From assembly GCA_947643685.1 (NCBI GenBank), contig CANRXD010000005.1, positions 1-16,969 of the forward strand: DNA of 16,969 nt, given 5' to 3'. A program made the position numbers and the translations under genes. Every line of letters starts with the position of its first letter. Within the stretch, counting starts at the first letter, position 1. Below the pieces are notes generated by a model, which was not told the origin of the DNA, searched no databases, and was given only the letters and a program-made list of their open reading frames with translations. This document shows, one piece after another, positions 1-5,487 of the stretch. The stretch comes from an uncultured Clostridium sp. GTDB lineage: Bacteria > Bacillota > Clostridia > Lachnospirales > Lachnospiraceae.

Positions 1-1
1 A

Positions 2-1135
2 GGCTTTGCAAAGGCTTTATCTGCCATCATCGACGGCAACGTGACAACTCTGATCGCCGCGGCCGTACTTTACTGGAGAGGCTCCGGTACTGTGAAGGGG
101 TTTGCAACCACTCTGGCTATTGGTATTGTGCTGTCCATGTTCACAGCGCTGTTTGTAACAAAATTCGCCCTGAATACTCTTTATGAGCTGGGCTTTGCCG
201 ATAAGAAGTTTTATGGAGTCAGAAAAGAGAAGACTCCGGTTAATTTCCTTGGAAAGAGATCCATCTGCTTTGCCATTTCCGCTGTCCTGATCTGTGCAGG
301 TTTTGTGGGTATGGGAATCAACAAGGGCTCCATCGGCGGTGCCTTTAACTACGGCCTGGATTTCCAGGGAGGTACTTCCACCAACGTAACCTTTAACGAG
401 GATATGTCTCTGGAGCGAATTTCAGGCGAGGTGGTTCCGGTTGTTGAAGAGATCACAGGAAGCGCCGATACCCAGACTCAGAAGGTTGCAGGAACCACAG
501 AGGTTATCATCAAGACGAGGACCCTGAGCGTGGAAGAGCGTCAGGCTCTGGATGCGGCTCTGGCAGAAAACTTTGGCGTGGACGAAACGAAAATTGTTGC
601 AGAGAGTATTTCAGGTGCCATAAGCGCTGAGATGAAGCGGGACGCTGTTATGGCCACTGTCATTGCAACCATATGTATGCTGCTTTATATCTGGGTTCGC
701 TTCAAAGATATCCGTTTTGCAGCCAGTGCCGTTATTGCGCTGGTTCATGATGTGCTGGTGGTAGTCGCCTGCTATGCACTGGCAAAATGGTCCATAGGTT
801 CCACGGCTATCGCCTGCCTGCTTACCATTGTTGGTTACTCCATCAACGCCACCATCGTTATTTTTGACCGTATCCGTGAGAACTTAAAGCTTCAGGGACC
901 GAAGGCAGATCTGGCAGGAATCGTAAACTTAAGTATTACGCAGACCTTCACGAGAAGTATCAATACTTCCCTGACTACGTTCGTTATGGTCCTGGTGCTG
1001 TTTATCATGGGGGTATCTTCTATCCGTGAATTTGCACTTCCGCTGATGGCAGGTATTATCTGCGGAACCTATTCTTCCGTATGCTTAACAGGTGCCCTCT
1101 GGTACGTAATGAGCATGAAGAAAAAGAAAAACTAA
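2..1135 (+). CDS. secDF: SecDF protein-export membrane protein, 3' part (SecD C-terminus fused to SecF)
   Basis: This is an accessory subunit of the Sec translocon, which uses the proton-motive force to pull exported proteins out of SecYEG. The reading frame is open from the window edge (position 2), so the true start lies upstream; the GTG at 41 is internal. The first part matches the SecD C-terminus (IIDGNVTTLI at about 29-58, then GTVKGFATTLAIG). It runs without a stop into SecF, with the GLDFQGGT motif (about 353-376) and the last transmembrane helices containing VHDV and FDRIREN. It is therefore a Bacillus-type SecDF fusion. An unusual point is that the SecF motif usually written GYSxND reads GYSINA here (Ala at 848-850), while the downstream Arg (FTRS, codon 953-955) is kept. 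The stop overlaps the start of tgt by one base, indicating an operon. Confidence 0.95.
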   Translation, partial: GFAKALSAIIDGNVTTLIAAAVLYWRGSGTVKGFATTLAIGIVLSMFTALFVTKFALNTLYELGFADKKFYGVRKEKTPVNFLGKRSICFAISAVLICAGFVGMGINKGSIGGAFNYGLDFQGGTSTNVTFNEDMSLERISGEVVPVVEEITGSADTQTQKVAGTTEVIIKTRTLSVEERQALDAALAENFGVDETKIVAESISGAISAEMKRDAVMATVIATICMLLYIWVRFKDIRFAASAVIALVHDVLVVVACYALAKWSIGSTAIACLLTIVGYSINATIVIFDRIRENLKLQGPKADLAGIVNLSITQTFTRSINTSLTTFVMVLVLFIMGVSSIREFALPLMAGIICGTYSSVCLTGALWYVMSMKKKKN

Positions 1136-2289
1136 TGGGGAAGACCATGGAGTATAAAATTCTGGCAAAGGACGGACGTGCCAAGCGTGCAGAGGCTATT
1201 ACTGTCCATGGCACGATTCAGACGCCGGTTTTCATGAATGTGGGAACTGTGGGAGCCATCAAGGGCGCTGTATCCACGGATGATCTGAGGGAAATCGGAA
1301 CCCAGGTGGAGCTGTCCAACACTTACCACCTTCATGTACGGACCGGAGACAGACTGATTAAGGAGCTGGGCGGACTTCACAGGTTCATGAACTGGGACCG
1401 TCCGATTCTCACCGACTCCGGAGGCTTTCAGGTGTTTTCCCTGGCCGGATTAAGGAAGATAAAGGAAGAGGGAGTTTATTTTAATTCTCATATTGACGGC
1501 CACAAAATTTTCATGGGGCCGGAGGAGAGTATGCAGATCCAGTCCAACCTTGGCTCAACCATTGCCATGGCTTTTGACGAGTGCGCCCCTCATCCGTGCA
1601 CCAGAGAATATATGGAAATTTCCGTGGCCAGGACCACCCGGTGGCTTCAGAGATGTAAGACGGAGATGGAACGGCTCAACCAGCTTCCTGATACGGTCAA
1701 TAAGGAACAGCTTCTCTTTGGAATTAACCAGGGAGGGACTTTTGAGGATATCCGTATCGCTCACGCAGATGCAATTTCAGAGATGGACTGCGACGGCTAC
1801 GCCCTTGGCGGACTGGCTGTGGGAGAGAGTCATGAGGAGATGTACCGGATCCTGGATATTACGGTACCCCATCTTCCGGAAAATAAGCCCACTTATCTGA
1901 TGGGAGTGGGGACTCCGGCGAACATTTTAGAGAGTGTGGACCGGGGAGTGGATTTTTTTGACTGTGTTTATCCGACGCGGAATGGACGTCATGGACATGT
2001 CTATACCAATCGTGGAAAGCTGAATCTTTTTAACGAGATGTTTTCCAGAGATATGCGCCCCATTGAAGAGGGTTGCCAGTGTCCCGCCTGCCGCTCATAC
2101 AGCAGAGCTTACATCAGGCACCTGTTAAAGGCGAAGGAGATGCTGGGAATGCGCCTTTGTGTGCTCCATAATCTGTATTTCTATAATACCATGATGACAG
2201 AGATACGCGAGGCCATCGAAAACAACCGCTATGCTGAATACAAAGCAAAAAAGCTGGCGGGGGTTTCGGGGAATTACAAAGACCGCTGA
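1135..2289 (+). CDS. tgt: Queuine/preQ1 tRNA-guanine transglycosylase
   Basis: Tgt exchanges guanine-34 of tRNAs with GUN anticodons for preQ1, a step of queuosine synthesis in the cytosol. The product is 384 residues, a usual length. Visible motifs are DSGGFQVFSL with the base-binding Asp94, the GLAVGE loop (about 226-231), nucleophile Asp276 in FDCVYPTRN, and the zinc site Cys314, Cys316, Cys319 and His345 (CQCPAC ... LHN). The ATG at 1135 overlaps the secDF stop (TAATG), which favours translational coupling. An in-frame ATG at 1147 preceded by GGGGAAG would give 380 residues and cannot be excluded. It lies between secDF and yajC on one strand. In many bacteria the order is tgt-yajC-secD-secF, so here the sec genes come first. 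The function is clear; the exact start is not. Confidence 0.96.
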   Translation: MGKTMEYKILAKDGRAKRAEAITVHGTIQTPVFMNVGTVGAIKGAVSTDDLREIGTQVELSNTYHLHVRTGDRLIKELGGLHRFMNWDRPILTDSGGFQVFSLAGLRKIKEEGVYFNSHIDGHKIFMGPEESMQIQSNLGSTIAMAFDECAPHPCTREYMEISVARTTRWLQRCKTEMERLNQLPDTVNKEQLLFGINQGGTFEDIRIAHADAISEMDCDGYALGGLAVGESHEEMYRILDITVPHLPENKPTYLMGVGTPANILESVDRGVDFFDCVYPTRNGRHGHVYTNRGKLNLFNEMFSRDMRPIEEGCQCPACRSYSRAYIRHLLKAKEMLGMRLCVLHNLYFYNTMMTEIREAIENNRYAEYKAKKLAGVSGNYKDR

Positions 2290-2335
2290 TTATGAATGAA
2301 ATATAAGCAGGAATTAGAAAGAGAGGTGTATGTCA

Positions 2336-2611
2336 ATGAGCAGCCCGGCATTCTGGATCGGCTATATCGTTTTGATTTTTGCGTTTATGTATTTTATCGC
2401 AATTAAGCCGCAGCAGAAAGAAAAGAAGAAAATGCAGGAATTAATGGCAAGTATTGCAGTTGGAGACAGTGTATTGACTTCCAGCGGCTTTTACGGAGTT
2501 ATTATTGATATGACAGATGATACGGTTATCGTAGAATTTGGAAATAATAAGAACTGCCGCATTCCAATGCAGAAGCAGGCAATCGTACAGGTTGAGAAAC
2601 CAGAAATGTAA
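2336..2611 (+). CDS. yajC: Sec translocon accessory protein YajC
   Basis: YajC is a small membrane protein that associates with SecDF and the Sec translocon. The product is 91 residues: a single N-terminal transmembrane helix (about residues 6-23, FWIGYIVLIFAFMYFIAIK), then the family-typical PQQKEKKKMQEL segment and a small soluble domain with VGDSVLTSSGFYGVI. Two in-frame ATGs exist at 2330 and 2336. The GAGAGG ribosome binding site (2321-2326) is 3 bases from the first and 9 from the second, so 2336 is preferred. It sits 46 bases after tgt and is the last gene of the secDF-tgt-yajC unit, followed at once by a strong hairpin. Confidence 0.93.
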   Translation: MSSPAFWIGYIVLIFAFMYFIAIKPQQKEKKKMQELMASIAVGDSVLTSSGFYGVIIDMTDDTVIVEFGNNKNCRIPMQKQAIVQVEKPEM

Positions 2612-2626
2612 TTGCCAAAAAAGGAG

Positions 2627-2657
2627 AAACCGGAGTTCCCGTATGGGGCTCCGGTTT
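2627..2657. terminator. Bidirectional intrinsic terminator between yajC and the convergent gene
   Basis: Perfect 9-bp stem AAACCGGAG / CTCCGGTTT, with an additional CCC/GGG inner pairing and a short loop. T-rich tracts occur on both sides (TTTTTG on the plus strand; CTCCTTTTTTGG on the minus strand). It lies between the ends of two convergent genes, so it can stop transcription from both. Confidence 0.85.
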
Positions 2658-2662
2658 TTGTA

Positions 2663-3679
2663 TTATCGGGGAGACGGTCCTTTTCTGCTCTGTTCCAGAT
2701 ATTCCATCATATCTTTAAACTCCCGGGTATATTTGTGGGAGGAGGCAGAGGGATTGGCATGGAAAAGATGTCTTCTAAAGGACAGACTGCGGGAGCGGAG
2801 GGAAGCCATGGCGGCTTCTTTTTCTTTTAGAAGCTCTGCAAGCTGCTGCTCGGATTTTCCTTTCAGGCTGCTTAAGTTAATGCCGGTTGTATCTTTTAAA
2901 CCATCCAGTTTGCCTTCTGCCTTTGCCTTGATCTCCTCGAGACTTACAGCGGTCAGATCCTTAAGACTGTCAAACCTGTCCCCGGCACGGTTTTTTAAAC
3001 CTTCCAGGGCTCCCATGTGCATTTCCGTGAATGCGGCAGCCTGTTCCATAAATTCGGAACGGGCCTCCTGAATCCGTTCTTCTGCCTCCATTTTTAAAAG
3101 AGCTGTCTGAACCTGAAGGCTGTCCAGCTCCTGACGCAGCTTCTTAACAGCCTCAAGGGATTTCCCAAAGGCAAGGGCCTCTCTGGTGCAGACAACGGAA
3201 TCATAGATAAATAGAACGGTTACTACGGATATAAACAGAAGATTCCATGTAAGCGGCATAGAGAGGACGCCATGTTCGATGGGTTTATGAATCAGGTGCG
3301 TCATAAAAATCGTTAAAAATCCCCAGGCAATGGAAGAAGACAGGCAGATATAGCCGTGAAGATTATATTTCTGGTTACTGTAATCCCAGTAACGAATCTT
3401 AAATAAAAATTCCATGACATAGCCTGTGACATATTCCAGAAGAGTTGCTCCTATAACACCGGAACACCAGGTGAGAAAGAGGCTGTCCTGAAAGGGAGTG
3501 GATACCCAGAGCATCATAATGGCGCCGCTTCCATACAGGGGAAGCATGGGAAGCCGGAGAAACCCGCGGTTTACAAAAGCTCTTGTTTTTATGGATACAT
3601 AGGTGGATTCGAAAATCCATCCGAAAAAGCAATAGAGGTAGAAGAACGCCAGCCATTGATACCAGGTGTATGTGTACAT
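2663..3679 (-). CDS. CmpB-family multipass membrane protein ('putative ABC transporter permease') with C-terminal 11-residue repeats
   Basis: Product of 338 residues. The N-terminal half resembles the clostridial family annotated as putative ABC transporter permease (CmpB/DUF1113 type): about five hydrophobic segments within residues 7-165, with FFGWIFESTYVSIK near the start and ATLLEYVTGYVMEFLFKIRYWDYS in the middle. The molecular function of this family is not established, and no ATPase partner is adjacent. From about residue 170 the protein is charged and helical. Residues 224-300 form seven successive 11-residue units of the pattern xL-x-x-LK-xxxxx. The start is the ATG at 3677-3679, preceded by AGGAG (3686-3690). 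The frame stays open upstream to 3784, but that part runs through the promoter and a hairpin and is not family-like. It converges on yajC and is monocistronic. Confidence 0.8.
   Translation of the reverse strand: MYTYTWYQWLAFFYLYCFFGWIFESTYVSIKTRAFVNRGFLRLPMLPLYGSGAIMMLWVSTPFQDSLFLTWCSGVIGATLLEYVTGYVMEFLFKIRYWDYSNQKYNLHGYICLSSSIAWGFLTIFMTHLIHKPIEHGVLSMPLTWNLLFISVVTVLFIYDSVVCTREALAFGKSLEAVKKLRQELDSLQVQTALLKMEAEERIQEARSEFMEQAAAFTEMHMGALEGLKNRAGDRFDSLKDLTAVSLEEIKAKAEGKLDGLKDTTGINLSSLKGKSEQQLAELLKEKEAAMASLRSRSLSFRRHLFHANPSASSHKYTREFKDMMEYLEQSRKGPSPR
2780..3010 (-). repeat. Seven tandem 11-residue (hendecad) repeats encoded in the CmpB-family gene
   Basis: Codons here specify ALEGLKNRAGD, RFDSLKDLTAV, SLEEIKAKAEG, KLDGLKDTTGI, NLSSLKGKSEQ, QLAELLKEKEA and AMASLRSRSLS, in register and without gaps. 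Hydrophobic residues recur at positions 2 and 5, with Lys/Arg mostly at 6. An 11-residue period fits a right-handed coiled coil or an amphipathic membrane-surface helix. The DNA units are not identical, so the repeat is old. Confidence 0.75.
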
Positions 3680-3703
3680 ATCAGTTCTCCTTTCGGGTGA
3701 AAT

Positions 3704-3727
3704 GTAACAGTTTGGCGGAACTGTTAC
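3704..3727. repeat. Leader hairpin GTAACAGTT / AACTGTTAC
   Basis: Perfect 9-bp inverted repeat with a 6-base loop. It lies in the predicted 5' leader of the minus-strand CmpB-family gene, between its promoter and its ribosome binding site. The arm sequence is the core of a palindrome that recurs in other gaps of the window (3812-3840, 5041-5193, 13145-13172, 16644-16702). Confidence 0.7.
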
Positions 3728-3742
3728 GGCGAAATTAGTTAT

Positions 3743-3771
3743 ATGATACGATATTATTGCGAATCCTGCAA
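3743..3771 (-). promoter_or_regulatory. SigA-type promoter of the CmpB-family gene
   Basis: On the minus strand: TTGCAG (3771-3766), a 17-base spacer, then TATCAT (3748-3743). Spacing is ideal. The predicted start near 3736 gives a leader of about 55 bases holding the GTAACAGTT hairpin and the AGGAG site. Confidence 0.6.
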
Positions 3772-3781
3772 GGGTTTTCCA

Positions 3782-3876
3782 CATCGGGCGAATGCCCGAT
3801 GCTTCTTGTCCGTAACAGTTTAGATAGCCTGAGCTGTTACCCTGTCTGAGCGGTTATGAACAGGACAAACGCATGA
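3782..3876. repeat. Intergenic palindromic repeat, copy A
   Basis: Contains a hairpin CATCGGGC-gaat-GCCCGATG (3782-3801), then CTTCTTGTCC, then a second hairpin GTAACAGTT / AGCTGTTAC (3812-3840, one G-T pair), and ends with an AACAGGAC segment. The block GCCCGATGCTTCTTGTCCG matches 5136-5154 in 17 of 19 bases, and AACAGGAC recurs at 5219-5226. It is therefore a diverged relative of the larger element before the transporter operon. Confidence 0.55.
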
Positions 3877-4031
3877 GTAACTAAACTGTGAATATTCTGT
3901 AAATAAACATTAAATTTGATATTCATTGAAGCGATTTTGAATTGAAAAATTGGCAAAATCAAAATCAGGGACTCAAAAAAAGCTCACAAAAGTGATTTGT
4001 TTACAAATTGTTCATTCATGCGTTTGTCCTG
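3861..4031. repeat. Long-range inverted repeat flanking an AT-rich spacer
   Basis: The 16-base arm CAGGACAAACGCATGA (3861-3876) is repeated exactly in inverted orientation at 4016-4031 (TCATGCGTTTGTCCTG). The arms enclose 139 AT-rich bases with no ORF. GTTATGAA occurs as a direct repeat beside both arms (3853-3860, 4033-4040). It could be a small non-autonomous element or a large fold upstream of gntR; no transposase is present. Confidence 0.55.
3995..4008. promoter_or_regulatory. Candidate GntR-type operator upstream of gntR
   Basis: Inverted repeat ATTTGT-tt-ACAAAT, 41 bases upstream of the gntR -35 box. The TTGT..ACAA core resembles operators of GntR-superfamily proteins. Position and symmetry are seen; binding is inferred. 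Confidence 0.3.
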
Positions 4032-4049
4032 GGTTATGAAAACTATGTA

Positions 4050-4078
4050 TTGCAATTATAGAATATTTCTTATAAAAT
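4050..4078 (+). promoter_or_regulatory. Candidate SigA promoter of the gntR gene
   Basis: TTGCAA (4050-4055), a 17-base spacer, then TAAAAT (4073-4078). The -35 lies inside the palindrome ATTGCAAT. The 11-base string TATAGAATATT (4057-4067) is identical to one at the transporter promoter (5418-5428); a second reading uses TAGAAT (4059-4064) as -10. The leader to the start codon is about 105 bases. Confidence 0.45.
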
Positions 4079-4102
4079 GAAAAGTATAGCCCTGCCAGGC
4101 AA

Positions 4103-4152
4103 AAACCCAGGGTTTATGGGGCGGAAGCTCCGGTATTTGCGGATATTATCCG
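4103..4152. promoter_or_regulatory. Palindrome-rich gntR leader (candidate autoregulatory sites)
   Basis: Three short palindromes lie between the promoter and the start codon: AAACCC-A-GGGTTT (4103-4115), CGGA-agc-TCCG (4122-4132) and CGGATA-T-TATCCG (4140-4152). The first and third have perfect 6-base arms around one central base, the form of a dimer-binding operator. They could equally be small RNA hairpins in the leader. Confidence 0.35.
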
Positions 4153-4191
4153 TATAATATGAATAGCAAAGATCTTAAGCAGGAGAGAAGA

Positions 4192-4830
4192 ATGAATCTG
4201 AAAAAACGATTGGACGAAACAATTCATGATGTATTCATTGAAGAATTTTATTCTGGAAAATATCAGGCGGGGGAAAAAATTGACCCGGCGGAGCTGGCGA
4301 CACAATTCTCCATCAGCAGGACCCCGGTGGTACTGGCGCTTAAACGGCTGGCCAATGAAGGAATCCTGACAGTGAGCAGCGGAGGAAAATATTATATTCC
4401 GATTCCCACAAGAAAAATGCTGGATGAGGTGTGTGATGTCCGGTGCCTGTTAGAGCAGCATGCGGTATCCATTCATGTGAAAAATAATGATGCAGCGGCC
4501 AGAGAACAGTTGAAAATGCTGGCGGAACAAAGTAAAGAAGCTTTTTTATCGGGAGATCCTGTAACCAGTGTAAAATGTGATTTCGATTTTCACAGAAGTT
4601 TTATTGAGCTTACAGGGAATTCCTGCCTCATGGAAGCGCATGTTTCGGTATTGAACCGTTTTGTGGGAATAAAATATTCTCTGGGGAATCAGCTGGAGAG
4701 CCAGGAAAGGGCAGTGGACCGTCATATGGAAATTATGAAATATATCATAGCCAATGATGAGGAAAAGGCAAAGGAAGTTGTATGGAATCATATTGAAGCG
4801 GCACGGCAGCGGATTTCCCAATGCATATAG
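4192..4830 (+). CDS. GntR-family transcriptional regulator, FCD (FadR C-terminal) subfamily
   Basis: Product of 212 residues. The N-terminal winged helix-turn-helix (about 8-70) shows AELATQFSISRTPVVLALKRL and the wing GILTVSSGGKYYI. The C-terminal all-helical FCD ligand domain (about 75-205) keeps the four usual metal ligands: Asp130 and His134 (DFDFH), His178 (DRHMEIM) and His200 (WNHIEAA), so a metal-bound carboxylate-type effector is likely. The start at 4192 has AGGAG at 4181-4185. The upstream in-frame ATG at 4159 would add 11 residues but has no ribosome binding site. It is transcribed toward the peptide ABC operon, 657 bases away, and may control it: both promoters share TTGCAA and TATAGAATATT, and both overlap palindromes. 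The effector is unknown. Confidence 0.88.
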   Translation: MNLKKRLDETIHDVFIEEFYSGKYQAGEKIDPAELATQFSISRTPVVLALKRLANEGILTVSSGGKYYIPIPTRKMLDEVCDVRCLLEQHAVSIHVKNNDAAAREQLKMLAEQSKEAFLSGDPVTSVKCDFDFHRSFIELTGNSCLMEAHVSVLNRFVGIKYSLGNQLESQERAVDRHMEIMKYIIANDEEKAKEVVWNHIEAARQRISQCI

Positions 4831-4831
4831 A

Positions 4832-4925
4832 AGAAAAGCAGAACCCCACCTGTTGATACAGGTGGGGTAAAATGAGCACTCAAAGTTTAAAAGGGGGGAA
4901 CCTGCCGGGCGCGACTCCGGCAGGT
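4832..4925 (-). ncRNA. Candidate small RNA, copy 1 (C-rich seed between two hairpins)
   Basis: Read on the minus strand: a 9-bp hairpin ACCTGCCGG / CCGGCAGGT (4925-4900) at the predicted 5' end, an unpaired CCCCCC (4898-4893) followed by TTTTAAAC, then a 10-bp hairpin ACCCCACCTG / CAGGTGGGGT (4868-4843) followed by a T-rich tract TTCTGCTTTTCTT. CATACT (4934-4929) lies where a -10 box would sit, but no clear -35 is visible. The same layout recurs at 15181-15258. Intrinsic-terminator polarity favours the minus strand, since the plus strand after the hairpin is AAAATGAGC. On the plus strand it could be a 3' UTR structure or a leader for a tiny ORF at 4932-4976. It may also act as the gntR transcription end. 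Confidence 0.45.
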
Positions 4926-5040
4926 AAGAGTATGAAAAAGTTTGTTCTTGCTTACAGGCTTTATTATGCCATATAAATGTGTTGAATTTATGGACATTCT
5001 ATAAAATTAGGATAAAAATTATTAGAAGTCTATAAAATAG

Positions 5041-5193
5041 TGTAACAGTTCAGCCATGCGAAGATTTAGAGCGAAAAAAGCGTTGAAAACTTGTTTTCAT
5101 AAGCAGTTTTCACTCTAAATCTTCATAGGGCGGACGCCCGGAGCTTCTTGTCCGCGGTACGCGGGCAAGAAGATGCAAGGCTGAACTGTTACA
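5041..5193. repeat. 153-bp nested palindromic repeat, copy B
   Basis: The ends are a perfect 15-bp inverted repeat TGTAACAGTTCAGCC (5041-5055) / 5179-5193. Inside lie GAAGATTTAGAG (5060-5071) / CTCTAAATCTTC (5113-5124), a small GGGC/GCCC hairpin (5128-5139), and CTTCTTGTCCGCG (5144-5156) / CGCGGGCAAGAAG (5160-5172), which has one G-T pair. It folds as a closed multi-branch structure on either strand. A further left-arm-like copy, AGCAGTTCAGCCCTGCAT, follows at about 5201-5218. No ORF is present. Related pieces occur at 3782-3876 and 16644-16702. Confidence 0.7.
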
Positions 5194-5394
5194 AAATGGT
5201 AGCAGTTCAGCCCTGCATAAACAGGACTTTGTGAGTTTTGTATGCGTGACTGCGCTGACGGATTGCAGTGGGAATGCGGGAAATCAGGGGATGAACAAGG
5301 GGCCAGAAAAACCTGAAAAAAATTGTGAATAATGCATAAATTTAACGGAAATAAATCATAAAAAATGATGATAATAGATAGAAAACGAGAAAAA

Positions 5395-5425
5395 ACTTGC
5401 AAGTTATGACTAAATGATATAGAAT
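5395..5425 (+). promoter_or_regulatory. SigA promoter of the peptide ABC operon with overlapping palindrome
   Basis: TTGCAA (5397-5402), a 17-base spacer, then TAGAAT (5420-5425) within TATAGAAT. The -35 lies inside the perfect palindrome ACTTGCAAGT (5395-5404), a possible repressor site. The leader to the binding-protein start is about 56 bases. The remaining sequence 5256-5394 is AT-rich with nothing else recognised. Confidence 0.6.
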
Positions 5426-5487
5426 ATTCATGAGTTAAAATGTAAAATATGACAAAAACTTTTTAACGAAAAAGAAAGGAAGGAATT

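Noticed and set aside
2538..3071. 177-codon plus-strand frame overlapping yajC and the convergent gene
   Set aside because: It crosses the yajC end and the bidirectional terminator and is antisense to the CmpB-family gene. It is Arg/Ser-rich, typical of a shadow frame.
3680..3784. 35-residue N-terminal extension of the CmpB-family protein
   Set aside because: The extension would translate through the predicted promoter and the leader hairpin. The ATG at 3677-3679 has an AGGAG site at proper spacing and begins the family-like sequence.
4159..4191. Upstream ATG for the GntR-type regulator
   Set aside because: No Shine-Dalgarno sequence precedes 4159, whereas AGGAG lies 6 bases before 4192, and the family's winged-helix domain begins soon after the later start.
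4977..5040. TATAAAAT strings at 5000-5007 and 5030-5037 as promoters
   Set aside because: No -35 box at usual spacing (TTGAAT at 4982 is only 12-14 bases away) and no gene close downstream; explained by the AT-rich composition.
3704..5218. Possible CRISPR-like array because of repeated GTAACAGTT units
   Set aside because: The units are palindromic, of unequal length and irregularly spaced over kilobases, with no equal-length spacers and no cas genes.
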